In this document: piece after piece, positions 1 through 7,557 of the stretch
How positions within the stretch are numbered: position 1 is the first letter of the stretch
Layout: every line of letters begins with the position of its first letter
NCBI GenBank assembly: GCA_017521775.1
Contig: JAFXBO010000095.1
Location: 1 to 11,103 of the forward strand
Direction: 5' to 3'
DNA: 11,103 nucleotides
From: Clostridia bacterium
GTDB lineage: Bacteria > Bacillota > Clostridia > UBA1381
Made by a program: the position numbers and the translations under genes
Notes under the pieces: model-generated
Told to the model about the DNA's origin: nothing
Seen by the model: only the letters and a program-made list of their open reading frames with translations
Database searches by the model: none

Positions 1-40
1 AAACGGAACAGAGAATAAACTCTCATTTGCAAAAAAATAA
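1..40 (+). CDS. plsY: PlsY, glycerol-3-phosphate acyltransferase, C-terminal tail (partial)
   Basis: Reading from base 2, an open frame runs off the left edge and ends at TAA 38-40, giving the tail NGTENKLSFAKK. This looks like the usual clostridial PlsY C-terminus (an ...RLxxGTENKxSF-type ending, from memory of the family). plsY directly before gpsA is a common Firmicutes order. PlsY is a membrane enzyme that acylates glycerol-3-phosphate from acyl-phosphate to make lysophosphatidic acid, so it uses the product of the next gene. Only 12 residues are visible. The call rests on the tail motif and the neighbour and is an inference. Confidence 0.65.
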   Translation, partial: NGTENKLSFAKK

Positions 41-54
41 TCAGGAGGAATATT

Positions 55-1041
55 ATGCAGATAGGAATAATCGGTTCGGGAAGCTTTGGAACTGCAATAG
101 CAGCATTGCTTGGTAAAAAGGGCTATGATGTTATATTATGGAGCTTTTTGGAAAAGGAAGCAACAGAGATTCAAAAAACACGCGAAAACAAGGAATTTTT
201 AAAGGGAGTAATACTACCCCCGAATGTTTTTTGCACAAATGACATTGAAAAGGCAGTAAAAAACTCTGATTTAGTAGTAACCGTTGTGCCAAGCTTTGCA
301 ACAAGAGAAACTGCGAAAAAATTAAAGCCATATATAGCAGATGGGCAGGTTATGGTAAATCTTTCAAAGGGTCTTGAAAATGATTCCTTAAAGAGATTAT
401 CCGAGGTTTATAAAGAGGAAATACCTCAGGCAAAAATTGCAGTTATGAGCGGACCTTCTCACGCTGAAGAGGTTGGTATAGGTTTGCCCACAACAAATGT
501 TGTTGCATCTGATGATATTGAGGTTGCAAAATTCATTCAGGATATTTTTATGGATGAAACTTTCAGAGTATATTATTCGAATGATATGATTGGTGTTGAG
601 CTTGGTGGGGCATTGAAGAATGTTATTGCCTTATGTGCAGGAATATCCGATGGATTAGGATATGGCGATAACACAAAAGCAGCATTAATGACAAGAGGAA
701 TGGCAGAGATAAAAAGACTAGGAGTTAAGATGGGTGGAAATCCTGACACATTTGCAGGTCTTTCAGGAATGGGTGATTTGATTGTTACCTGCACAAGTAT
801 GCATTCACGAAACAGACGCGCTGGGATATTGTTGGGACAAGGAAAAAATCTTGATGAAACCTTAAAAGAGGTACATATGGTTGTTGAAGGAGTTCATACT
901 GCAAAGGCAGCATATGAATTGAGTAAAAAATATGATGTTAATATGCCTATTGTCAAGGAAGCAAATGCCATTTTGTTTGAGGATAAAAATGCAAGACAGG
1001 CAGTTAAGGAACTGATGACAAGAGAAAAAACAGTAGAATAA
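55..1041 (+). CDS. gpsA: NAD(P)H-dependent glycerol-3-phosphate dehydrogenase GpsA
   Basis: Cytosolic enzyme that reduces dihydroxyacetone phosphate to sn-glycerol-3-phosphate for phospholipid synthesis. The 328-aa length is normal for the family. The N-terminal Rossmann fold starts with GSGSFGTAIA (residues 7-16). Family motifs follow: NLSKGLE (102-108), SGPSHAEEV (132-140), GGALKNV with the catalytic Lys at about 188, GLSGMGDLIVTCTS (235-248) and the SRNRRAG substrate/cofactor motif (251-257). The start is fixed by AGGAGG at 43-48, six bases before the ATG. It lies 14 bp after the probable plsY stop and 9 bp before mntP, so it is probably co-transcribed with both. All expected catalytic motifs are present. 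Confidence 0.97.
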   Translation: MQIGIIGSGSFGTAIAALLGKKGYDVILWSFLEKEATEIQKTRENKEFLKGVILPPNVFCTNDIEKAVKNSDLVVTVVPSFATRETAKKLKPYIADGQVMVNLSKGLENDSLKRLSEVYKEEIPQAKIAVMSGPSHAEEVGIGLPTTNVVASDDIEVAKFIQDIFMDETFRVYYSNDMIGVELGGALKNVIALCAGISDGLGYGDNTKAALMTRGMAEIKRLGVKMGGNPDTFAGLSGMGDLIVTCTSMHSRNRRAGILLGQGKNLDETLKEVHMVVEGVHTAKAAYELSKKYDVNMPIVKEANAILFEDKNARQAVKELMTREKTVE

Positions 1042-1050
1042 GGAGAAATA

Positions 1051-1611
1051 ATGGATATAATAACATTATTATTAATTGCTGTTGGACTTGCAATGGATGC
1101 ATTTTCAGTTGCAATATCAAATGGAACGACAATAAAAGAATTAAAATTTTCGGATGCATTAAAAATAGGATTATTTTTTGGAATATTCCAGTTTGGAATG
1201 CTTTATATAGGAAATGTTTTGGGTGGAGCTTTTGCAAAGTACATTATTGCTGTTGACCATTGGATAGCATTTTTCTTATTAGCGTTTATAGGTGGAAAAA
1301 TGTTTTATGAAGCAGTCTGGGGCGAAGAAGAAATTGAAAATAACAAGTCTCTTGATTTCAAGACTCTCACAATTTTAGCAATAGCAACAAGTATTGATGC
1401 TTTAGCAGTAGGGGTTTCGCTTGCAACAATAACAAAAAACATAATTTTTGATGCATCTATAGTGGGAATTGTGGCATTTACATTCTCATTTGTGGGTATT
1501 TACATAGGCAACAAATGCGGAAATCTGTTTGGAAGAAAAGCAGAGATTGTCGGTGGAATTGTGCTTATGGGAATTGGTGTTAAAATATTATTAGAGCATT
1601 TGTTTTTCTAA
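1051..1611 (+). CDS. mntP: Manganese efflux pump MntP
   Basis: A 186-aa integral membrane protein of the MntP (formerly YebN) family, which exports Mn2+ and protects against manganese excess. The sequence shows about six hydrophobic segments arranged as two related halves. The first half carries GLAMDAFSVAISNG (12-25, Asp16) and the second carries ATSIDALAVGVSLA (112-125, Asp116); these paired Asp-containing helices are the family hallmark. Length is typical. AAGGAGA at 1040-1046 overlaps the gpsA stop and precedes the ATG, so translation is probably coupled to gpsA. Many bacterial mntP genes have a Mn2+-sensing yybP-ykoY riboswitch upstream, but here there is no room for one. Expression is therefore probably tied to the housekeeping operon. 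Confidence 0.95.
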   Translation: MDIITLLLIAVGLAMDAFSVAISNGTTIKELKFSDALKIGLFFGIFQFGMLYIGNVLGGAFAKYIIAVDHWIAFFLLAFIGGKMFYEAVWGEEEIENNKSLDFKTLTILAIATSIDALAVGVSLATITKNIIFDASIVGIVAFTFSFVGIYIGNKCGNLFGRKAEIVGGIVLMGIGVKILLEHLFF

Positions 1612-1631
1612 AAAGCCGAAAGGACATAAGT

Positions 1632-2687
1632 ATGAATAAGAAAAAAGTAATGGTCGGAATGAGTGGAGGAGTTGACAGCTCTGCTGCTGCATTGATATTA
1701 TTGGAGCAGGGGTATGATGTATATGGCGCAACAATGCGATTAATTCCTCAAAGTGATGACGAGCTTGATAAAACTGCAGAAATTGATGCAAAAAAAGTCT
1801 GCGACCAGTTAGGAATAAAACACTATGTTTTTGATATGCGTGAGGAATTCAAAAAATATGTTGTTGACTATTTTGTTGAGGAGTATATCAATGCGAGAAC
1901 TCCAAATCCGTGTATAGCCTGCAATAAGCATTTAAAATTTGGTCTAATGCTTGAAAGAGCATTGGAAATGGGAATGGACTATATTGCGACAGGACACTAT
2001 GCAAGGATTGAGCATAAGGATGGGGAATACAAGCTAAAAATGAGCGATGCCCAGAATAAAGACCAAAGCTATGTTTTATATAACCTCAATCAATTTATCC
2101 TTTCGCATACCCTGATGCCATTGGGCGATTATACAAAGGAAGAAATAAGACAAAAATGTATAGATAATGAAATCTGTGTTGCTAATAAGTCAGAGAGTAT
2201 GGAAATATGTTTTGTCAAAGACGATGATTATGTTCGTTTTATAAAGGAATATTCGGGCTATAATTCAATACCTGGTAAGATATATGATACAAAAGGAAAT
2301 GAAATAGGAATTCATAATGGACTTATAAACTATACTATCGGACAGAGAAAAGGTATCGGAGCATATGGAAGACCGATGTTTGTCCTAAAAATTGATGGTG
2401 AAAATAATTCTCTTATACTGGGAGAAAAGGGAATGGAATTCTCAAGCGTTATATATGCTGATGGTGTTAATTATCTTTCAGGACAAATTCCAAAAGAGGA
2501 ATTTTCATTAGAAGTAAAAATAAGATATCAGGCAAAACCGGCAGAAGCAACAATTGTTCCACAAGAGGATAATAGTGTGAAAATATTATTAAAAACCCCA
2601 CAAAGAGCCATAACACCGGGACAGTCGGTAGTGTTTTATGACGGGGATTATGTCGTAGGAGGGGGAATTGTGAGGGATTTTGAATAA
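1632..2687 (+). CDS. mnmA: tRNA-specific 2-thiouridylase MnmA
   Basis: Cytosolic enzyme that installs sulfur at C2 of wobble uridine 34 in tRNAs for Lys, Glu and Gln, using ATP and a persulfide donor. The 351-aa protein has the N-terminal PP-loop SGGVDSS (11-17) for tRNA adenylation. The NPCIACNKHLKF segment (92-103) holds C97, which aligns with the catalytic nucleophile, and ATGHYA lies at 119-124. DQSYVLY is at 144-150 and C193 in EICF is the second persulfide cysteine. INYTIGQRKG and the beta-barrel C-terminus follow. An extra Cys at 94 makes a CxxC with C97, which I believe is common in Firmicutes. GAAAGGA at 1618-1624 is the ribosome binding site. The gene lies 20 bp after mntP and closes the operon. 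Confidence 0.97.
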   Translation: MNKKKVMVGMSGGVDSSAAALILLEQGYDVYGATMRLIPQSDDELDKTAEIDAKKVCDQLGIKHYVFDMREEFKKYVVDYFVEEYINARTPNPCIACNKHLKFGLMLERALEMGMDYIATGHYARIEHKDGEYKLKMSDAQNKDQSYVLYNLNQFILSHTLMPLGDYTKEEIRQKCIDNEICVANKSESMEICFVKDDDYVRFIKEYSGYNSIPGKIYDTKGNEIGIHNGLINYTIGQRKGIGAYGRPMFVLKIDGENNSLILGEKGMEFSSVIYADGVNYLSGQIPKEEFSLEVKIRYQAKPAEATIVPQEDNSVKILLKTPQRAITPGQSVVFYDGDYVVGGGIVRDFE

Positions 2688-2726
2688 TCCTGCAAAATTC
2701 CTTAATAGATCACATCATTTGGTATA

Positions 2727-2756
2727 TTGACATTAAAGCCACAATAGTGGTATAAT
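2727..2756 (+). promoter_or_regulatory. Consensus housekeeping sigma factor promoter for the sugar dehydratase gene
   Basis: A perfect -35 box TTGACA (2727-2732) and a perfect -10 box TATAAT (2751-2756) are separated by 18 bp. Transcription should start near 2763, giving a leader of about 23 nt. GAGGTG at 2776-2781 lies just before the ATG at 2786. This makes 2786-4684 an independent transcription unit from mnmA. No terminator hairpin is visible after mnmA, so some read-through is possible. Confidence 0.8.
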
Positions 2757-2785
2757 TATTTTAGATGTTCATATAGAGGTGTGTT

Positions 2786-4684
2786 ATGAGATTTTTTCGA
2801 AGCGGAAAAATAAGGCAATTAATATTGGTATTAGCAGACTATATATCAATGTTAATTTCGTGTGCATGTTCATCGGCAATCTTTGTTCTTGGAGGGTTAA
2901 TACCGTCGGATAGAACAGCATTATTTGATGAGATAATACCGGGAGCATTTGTATTTTCGTTGGTGGTTGTTGCATTTATGGCAATCTTTAAGGTGTATCG
3001 CATAATATGGAGATATGCACGACTTAGGGATTTTTCGTGGTGTATTTCTGGAATCTTTGTCGGAACAGGTTGCTATGGCGTTGTGTCAAAATACCTTGGA
3101 GTGCATCAAATTCCTGAAATGATGTTTGCTTTTGCAGGAATAATCGGAATTGTTTTGATTGCTCTGGTCAGAATGGCATACATTTCTGTATTTAACTATG
3201 TTAACTACAGAGTAAACAAAGAAACAAAAAACAGAATTATGATAATCGGAGCAGGCAGTGCCGGTAAGCAGGTCTGCGAGCAAATGAGGACAAATAAGAA
3301 AAAATATAATCCTGTTGTTTTTATTGATGATGACTCTAATAAAATAGGAAGAATTATAAACGGAGTTCGGGTTGCGGGGAATACGAATGAAATTGTGAAG
3401 ATTGCAGGAAAAATGAATATATCAGAGATTATTCTTGCTATTTCATCATTGTCAACAGAGGATAAGAAAAGAATTTTAAATATATGTTCAGAGACTTTTT
3501 GTAAGGTAAGCATTCTGCCGAAATTTGAGGACTATATACATAGTGATAAATTAAACAGTAATATTAAACAGGTTAAAATTGAGGACTTGCTTGGTAGGGA
3601 TGCTGTGGATTTTGACACAAAAGAAGTTTCCGAGATGATAAGAAACAAAGTTTGTATGATAACTGGTGGAGGCGGTTCGATAGGTTCGGAGCTTTCGCGT
3701 CAAATTGCAAAAATGCGACCTAAAAAACTTGTCATTGTAGATATTTATGAGAATAACGCATATGATATACAGCAGGAATTAGTAAGGACTTATTCGGAAA
3801 AATTAGATTTGAGTGTGCAAATAGCATCTGTAAGGGATAAAGTTAAAATAAGAAGGCTCTTTGATGAGTTTAAGCCTGATTTGGTGTTCCACGCAGCAGC
3901 TCATAAGCATGTGCCGCTTATGGAAACAAATCCTGAAGAGGCTATTAAGAATAACATATTCGGCACATTGAATGTGGCAGAATTAGCAAAGGAATATAAA
4001 TGTGAAAAATTTGTTCTTGTTTCAACAGACAAAGCAGTAAATCCTACTAATATTATGGGAGCGTCAAAGCGATGCTGCGAAATGATAGTTGAGTGCATGG
4101 CTCAGACAAAGACAAAAACAGAATTTGTTGCAGTGAGATTTGGAAATGTTTTGGGTTCGAATGGCTCAGTTATTCCGCTTTTTGAAAAGCAAATAGCAGA
4201 TGGAGGACCTGTTACTGTAACAGACCCTAACATAATCAGATATTTTATGACAATTCCTGAGGCAACCTCTTTAATTTTGCATGCAGCAACATTAGCAAGA
4301 GGCGGAGAAATATTTGTTCTTGATATGGGTGAGCCTGTTAAAATTTTAAATCTTGCAGAAAATTTAATTAAGCTGCATGGATATGTTCCATATAAAGAAA
4401 TGGAAATTAGATTTACAGGTCTAAGACCTGGTGAAAAGTTATTTGAAGAGCTTTTGATGAATGAAGAGGGGCTGAAAAATACTGCAAACCAGAAGATATT
4501 CATTGGTAAGCAAATAAAAGTAGATGAGGACAAGTTCTTCAAAAATCTTGAAAGGCTCAAAGAAGCAGCACTAAATAATGATAAGGAACAATCAGAGGCA
4601 ATTTTGAGAGAAATTGTTCCGACATTTGTTAGAAAGAAATATAATTCACCTGAGATTATTGACGATAAATTAGCAGTAAAATAG
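2786..4684 (+). CDS. Membrane-bound nucleotide-sugar 4,6-dehydratase/epimerase (CapD/WbpM/PglF/FlaA1-like)
   Basis: A 632-aa protein with four N-terminal hydrophobic helices (within about 11-130). A first nucleotide-binding domain starts at IIGAGSAGKQV (153-163). A C-terminal short-chain-dehydrogenase domain begins MITGGGGSIGSE (291-302). The catalytic region is VSTDKAVNP (412-420) followed by M424-GAS-K428. The usual SYK triad Tyr is replaced by Met, as known for WbpM/FlaA1/PglF enzymes. RFGNVLGSNGSVIPLF (451-466) and GLRPGEKLFEELL (545-557) are also typical. Such enzymes dehydrate UDP-GlcNAc at the membrane to a 4-keto-6-deoxy sugar, which feeds bacillosamine-type, capsule or glycoprotein sugars. 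The exact substrate cannot be read from sequence. No glycan neighbours lie in the window and the gene is monocistronic with its own promoter and terminator. Confidence 0.92.
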   Translation: MRFFRSGKIRQLILVLADYISMLISCACSSAIFVLGGLIPSDRTALFDEIIPGAFVFSLVVVAFMAIFKVYRIIWRYARLRDFSWCISGIFVGTGCYGVVSKYLGVHQIPEMMFAFAGIIGIVLIALVRMAYISVFNYVNYRVNKETKNRIMIIGAGSAGKQVCEQMRTNKKKYNPVVFIDDDSNKIGRIINGVRVAGNTNEIVKIAGKMNISEIILAISSLSTEDKKRILNICSETFCKVSILPKFEDYIHSDKLNSNIKQVKIEDLLGRDAVDFDTKEVSEMIRNKVCMITGGGGSIGSELSRQIAKMRPKKLVIVDIYENNAYDIQQELVRTYSEKLDLSVQIASVRDKVKIRRLFDEFKPDLVFHAAAHKHVPLMETNPEEAIKNNIFGTLNVAELAKEYKCEKFVLVSTDKAVNPTNIMGASKRCCEMIVECMAQTKTKTEFVAVRFGNVLGSNGSVIPLFEKQIADGGPVTVTDPNIIRYFMTIPEATSLILHAATLARGGEIFVLDMGEPVKILNLAENLIKLHGYVPYKEMEIRFTGLRPGEKLFEELLMNEEGLKNTANQKIFIGKQIKVDEDKFFKNLERLKEAALNNDKEQSEAILREIVPTFVRKKYNSPEIIDDKLAVK

Positions 4685-4713
4685 GCTATCTCCTTTGGGA
4701 GATAGCCCTTTTT
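4684..4713. terminator. Intrinsic terminator between convergent dehydratase gene and feoB
   Basis: A perfect 10-bp stem, GGCTATCTCC (4684-4693) with GGAGATAGCC (4698-4707), has a 4-nt loop and is followed on the + strand by CTTTTT (4708-4713). It begins on the last base of the upstream stop codon. Read on the minus strand it is followed by TATTTTAC, so it may also end feoB transcripts, less strongly. Confidence 0.9.
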
Positions 4714-6599
4714 CATATAAATATTTTAGAAATCAGATTTATTAGAGTGCATATTAAAACTCCTAATATTGTAGGGAAAACAGCTGAAAAAATAGTCCAT
4801 TTGATGCTATTTGTCTCTTTTTTTATTGTCTGCAGGGTTGTTGAACATGGCCAGTGCATTATGGTGAAAATCATAACATTTAGTGCTGTTACTATATTCC
4901 AGCCATTTGCAACTAACAACTCTTTCATTTCCAAAAGATTTCCCATTTCCGAAAGAGTTCCTTGTGACATATATATCATAATTGCAATCGGAATAACAAT
5001 TTCATTGGCAGGCAGACCAAGTATAAATGCCATTAAAATGACTCCGTCAAGTCCCATAATCCGAGCAAATGGGTCAAGAAAGGTTGCACAATGTCTTAAA
5101 ACGCTGATATCTCCTATTTTTATGTTTGCTAATAACCAGATTATTAATCCTGCAGGTGCAGCAACTGCAACAGCTCTTTTTAAGACAAAGAGAGTCCTGT
5201 CAAAAATTGATCTGACAATAACATCTGAGACCTTGGGCCGACGGTATGACGGCAACTCAAGCGTAAAAGAGGATGGAACACCTTTTAACAGAGTTTTAGA
5301 GAGTAGCCTTGTTGTTAAGAATGTTGCGCCTATCCCAAAAAGGATGATAGATGTTAATAGGAGTGCAGAAAAAATTGAAGAATATTTTCTGGTTGAAACA
5401 AAAAACATTGTTAAAACTGATATAAGTATTGGAAATCTTCCGTTACAAGGCACAAAATTATTTGTGAGAATAGCAAGGAGCCGTTCTCTCGGAGAATCTA
5501 TTATCTTGCAGCCGACAACACCTGCTGCATTGCATCCAAACCCCATACACATTGTAAGAGACTGCTTTCCACAGGCACAACACTTTTTAAATGGTTTATC
5601 GAGGTTATATGCAATTCGGGGTAAATATCCCGAATCTTCAAGCAAAGTAAATAGAGGGAAAAAGATAGCCATAGGAGGTAGCATTACTGACACAACCCAC
5701 GAAACCACCTTGTAAACACCATCAACCAATGAACCATACAACCAGTCAGGAGCATTAAAATAGTTGAAAATATCTGCTAAAATAAGCTCAAAGGATGAAA
5801 AGATTTCAGAGAGTGCTTGCGATGGATAATTTGCGCCACAAATCGTCAGCCAGAGAACGAAAGCAAGCATCAAAATCATGATGGGATAACCCCAAAGCTT
5901 ACTTGTCAAGATTTTATCTGCCTTTTTATCAAAATTTGAGTATGAATTCTGCTTGTGGGTAACAACCTCGTTTGTAATCTTTTCTGCTTTTTCAACTATT
6001 TCTTCGACAGGTAACTGTTCGGACAAACTGTTAGAATAGGTGTCAATGGAATCGACTGCTTTTAATAGTTTATCAAGCCCTTTTTTCTGTCTTGCTACAA
6101 CTGGAACAACAGGTAAGCCCAAAAGCTCTTCTAATTTTTTAAAGTCTATGTAAATTCCCTTTCTTTTTGCCTCATCCATCAGATTCAGACAAACAATAAC
6201 GTTATGAGATATTTGAGAAATCTGCAAAACGAGATTTAAGTTTCTTTCTAAGCAAGTCGCATCACAAACAACAATAACACAGTCGGGATTTTCGGAACAA
6301 ATAAAATCGCTTGCAATTTCCTCTTCTGCCGAGTGGGAAATCAGCGAATAAGTCCCTGGTATATCCACGATTACATATGAGTTTTTTCCTGATTTACAAT
6401 ATCCTTGCGCGTTTGTAACGGTTTTTCCTGGCCAATTACCTGTGTGCTGTTTCATACCTGTTAATGCATTAAAAACTGTGCTTTTGCCGACATTGGGATT
6501 TCCTGCAAGGGCAATTACCTTGTCACAAGGAGAATTTTTTTTAATAATAAGTGTATCATCCAAGGCTTTTGAGCCTGTTGAGGAATGGGTAAGCCCCAT
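4713..6599 (-). CDS. feoB: Ferrous iron transporter FeoB
   Basis: Cytoplasmic-membrane Fe2+ importer with an N-terminal GTPase domain. Numbered from the chosen start (628 aa): G1 GNPNVGKST (33-41), G2 region NWPGKTV (55-61), G3 DIPGTYSL (79-86), G4 NLMD (139-142) and G5-like VARQKKGL (168-175). From about residue 230 the protein is polytopic. It includes the gate segment DSGYLPRIAYNLDKP, then CCACGKQSLTMCMGFGCN, and the second gate near DRTLFVLKRAVAVAAPAG. The frame is open to 6617, but I prefer the Met at 6597-6599. GAAGGGA precedes it, and MGLTxxSTG is, as I recall, the usual clostridial FeoB N-terminus. At 628 aa it is slightly short for the family. No feoA is visible on either side. It is convergent with the dehydratase gene and divergent from the Cys-rich small gene. 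Confidence 0.95.
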   Translation of the reverse strand: MGLTHSSTGSKALDDTLIIKKNSPCDKVIALAGNPNVGKSTVFNALTGMKQHTGNWPGKTVTNAQGYCKSGKNSYVIVDIPGTYSLISHSAEEEIASDFICSENPDCVIVVCDATCLERNLNLVLQISQISHNVIVCLNLMDEAKRKGIYIDFKKLEELLGLPVVPVVARQKKGLDKLLKAVDSIDTYSNSLSEQLPVEEIVEKAEKITNEVVTHKQNSYSNFDKKADKILTSKLWGYPIMILMLAFVLWLTICGANYPSQALSEIFSSFELILADIFNYFNAPDWLYGSLVDGVYKVVSWVVSVMLPPMAIFFPLFTLLEDSGYLPRIAYNLDKPFKKCCACGKQSLTMCMGFGCNAAGVVGCKIIDSPRERLLAILTNNFVPCNGRFPILISVLTMFFVSTRKYSSIFSALLLTSIILFGIGATFLTTRLLSKTLLKGVPSSFTLELPSYRRPKVSDVIVRSIFDRTLFVLKRAVAVAAPAGLIIWLLANIKIGDISVLRHCATFLDPFARIMGLDGVILMAFILGLPANEIVIPIAIMIYMSQGTLSEMGNLLEMKELLVANGWNIVTALNVMIFTIMHWPCSTTLQTIKKETNSIKWTIFSAVFPTILGVLICTLINLISKIFI

Positions 6600-6627
6600 A
6601 ATAATCATTCCCTTCATATATTCTCTT

Positions 6628-6633
6628 ATTATA
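6628..6633 (-). promoter_or_regulatory. Possible -10 box for feoB
   Basis: TATAAT on the minus strand lies about 30 bp before the preferred feoB start. No good -35 box is at 16-18 bp, although TTATCA (6655-6660) lies 21 bp upstream. The region is very AT-rich, so this is a weak call. Confidence 0.35.
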
Positions 6634-6685
6634 ATATGCTGTTAGAATATTTTCTGATAATGTAAATTTTTTAGAGAGTTTTGAA

Positions 6686-6705
6686 TATAATAGTAATGAT
6701 TATAA
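6686..6705 (+). promoter_or_regulatory. Possible promoter -10 and overlapping Fur-like inverted repeat
   Basis: TATAAT (6686-6691) lies about 32 bp before the 52-aa gene at 6723. It has only a weak -35 (TAAATT, 6663-6668, 17-bp spacer). Directly over the expected start site is TAGTAATGATTATAA (6691-6705), which matches 11 of 14 arm positions of the 7-1-7 Fur consensus TGATAATnATTATCA by my hand count. A Fur-type iron repressor could act here on the small gene cluster and on feoB, whose coding region begins about 90 bp away on the other strand. AT-rich DNA makes chance matches easy. Confidence 0.35.
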
Positions 6706-6722
6706 AATAACGGAGGAATAGT

Positions 6723-6881
6723 ATGAAATCAATAAGCCGATACTGTCCAATTCTTGATAGGATAGTGAAGATAAAGGGTGAGAGGGAAGAGGATAATAAA
6801 AAGTTTTCAAAGCATACTGCAATTTGTCAGGAAGAAAGAAGTGAGTGCAAAGGTAATTGTGAGGGCTGTTCATTGATGTAA
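6723..6881 (+). CDS. Small Cys-rich protein of unknown function (52 aa), divergent from feoB
   Basis: An ATG preceded by CGGAGGAA (6711-6718) opens a 52-codon frame ending at TAA 6879-6881. The protein starts MKSISRYCPILDRIVK and has five Cys at 8, 35, 42, 46 and 49. The last four form C-x6-C-x3-C-x2-C close to the C-terminus, a plausible metal or iron-sulfur site. There is no signal peptide or membrane segment, so it should be cytosolic. It is unlike the FeoB-associated Cys-rich membrane proteins, which carry a transmembrane helix. A FeoC-like or metal-sensing role is a guess from the position. It is the first gene of a four-gene cluster and the next gene follows after 26 bp. The strong ribosome binding site and Cys pattern make it likely to be real. 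Confidence 0.75.
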   Translation: MKSISRYCPILDRIVKIKGEREEDNKKFSKHTAICQEERSECKGNCEGCSLM

Positions 6882-6907
6882 GCAATAATATGAAAGGAAT
6901 GATATAA

Positions 6908-7177
6908 ATGGATTCAAATGTAGGAAAAAAACTTAATGATGTTTTATCAGGAATTGATAGGGATAAACTAAATTCTGCAAAAAGAAGCGTTGAAGAATTT
7001 ATATCAACTAAAGAGGGACATAAAATAAAAGAAGAATTAAAGGGTATGGATAAGGATAAGCTTATAAATAACTTTATGAAGATGGATACCGATAAATTAA
7101 GGGATATGCTAAAAAAAGCAAATCTTTCAGGTCTATCGGGGACAGATATTGAAAACATATTAAAAAAACTTAAATAG
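6908..7177 (+). CDS. Small hydrophilic helical protein with repeated DKL motifs (89 aa), function unknown
   Basis: I do not recognise a family. The protein is highly charged with no Cys, signal peptide or membrane segment, and looks mostly alpha-helical. A short motif repeats three times: IDRDKL (16-21), MDKDKL (47-52) and MDTDKL (59-64). Each precedes an amphipathic stretch. The C-terminus has LSGLSGTDIENILKKL. GAAAGGAA at 6893-6900 precedes the ATG. The stop at 7175-7177 runs straight into the ribosome binding site of the next gene, so the cluster is clearly co-transcribed. It could be a scaffold or assembly protein, but this is inference only. Confidence 0.8.
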   Translation: MDSNVGKKLNDVLSGIDRDKLNSAKRSVEEFISTKEGHKIKEELKGMDKDKLINNFMKMDTDKLRDMLKKANLSGLSGTDIENILKKLK

Positions 7178-7191
7178 GGGAGGAGTGCAGA

Positions 7192-7557
7192 GTGGATAAT
7201 AAGGATATGATAAGCACCCTCAAAGGATTGCTTGGAGATAATGCTGAAGAAAAAATCGGAATGGTTATGAGTGCATTACAAGGTGGCGAAAATAAACAAA
7301 TTAATGTTGAGGACGATATTTCGGTAAACGAATATAACAGTGGAAATTCCTTGTCATTATCAGGTGGAAATTCTTCTGATATGGGACAATATGCCCTAAG
7401 AATAAAAGGTCTTATTGATGAAATGAGTAATGCAAATGATTCGCGTTCAAATCTTCTTATGTCGTTGCGGCCATATATGAGAGATAACAGAAAAAAGAGC
7501 ATTGATAATGTTGTTAAAATATTAAATTTGAGCAAAATGTCGGGGTTATTTAAGTAA
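7192..7557 (+). CDS. Conserved-looking small protein with basic C-terminal helix (121 aa), function unknown
   Basis: It starts with GTG at 7192, chosen because GGGGAGGAG (7177-7185) sits six bases upstream and no ATG fits as well. The N-terminal part (MDNKDMISTLKGLLGDNAEE) is acidic and amphipathic. A low-complexity Asn/Ser/Gly-rich middle (about 43-65) follows. The C-terminal segment is basic and helical: SLRPYMRDNRKKSIDNVVKI then LNLSKMSGLFK. I recall similar LRPY...RRxKID endings in small clostridial proteins but cannot name a family. The stop TAA (7555-7557) shares its last A with the ATG of the next gene, so translation is coupled and the two products may work together. Confidence 0.8.
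   Translation: MDNKDMISTLKGLLGDNAEEKIGMVMSALQGGENKQINVEDDISVNEYNSGNSLSLSGGNSSDMGQYALRIKGLIDEMSNANDSRSNLLMSLRPYMRDNRKKSIDNVVKILNLSKMSGLFK

Noticed and set aside
2688..2726. Terminator after mnmA
   Set aside because: No stem-loop with a T-run could be found in this stretch.
4102..4716. 204-codon minus-strand frame over the dehydratase gene
   Set aside because: It is antisense to the conserved C-terminal domain of the dehydratase, overlaps the terminator hairpin, and has no family features.
4747..5715. Long + strand open frame of 322 codons antisense to feoB
   Set aside because: It lies entirely inside the strongly supported feoB gene, has no ribosome binding site, and its protein looks like a shadow translation with no recognisable motif.
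6600..6617. Upstream feoB start codons (6617 and 6608)
   Set aside because: The frame is open, but GAAGGGA is correctly placed only for the Met at 6597-6599, and the product then begins MGLT, as I recall from clostridial FeoB proteins.
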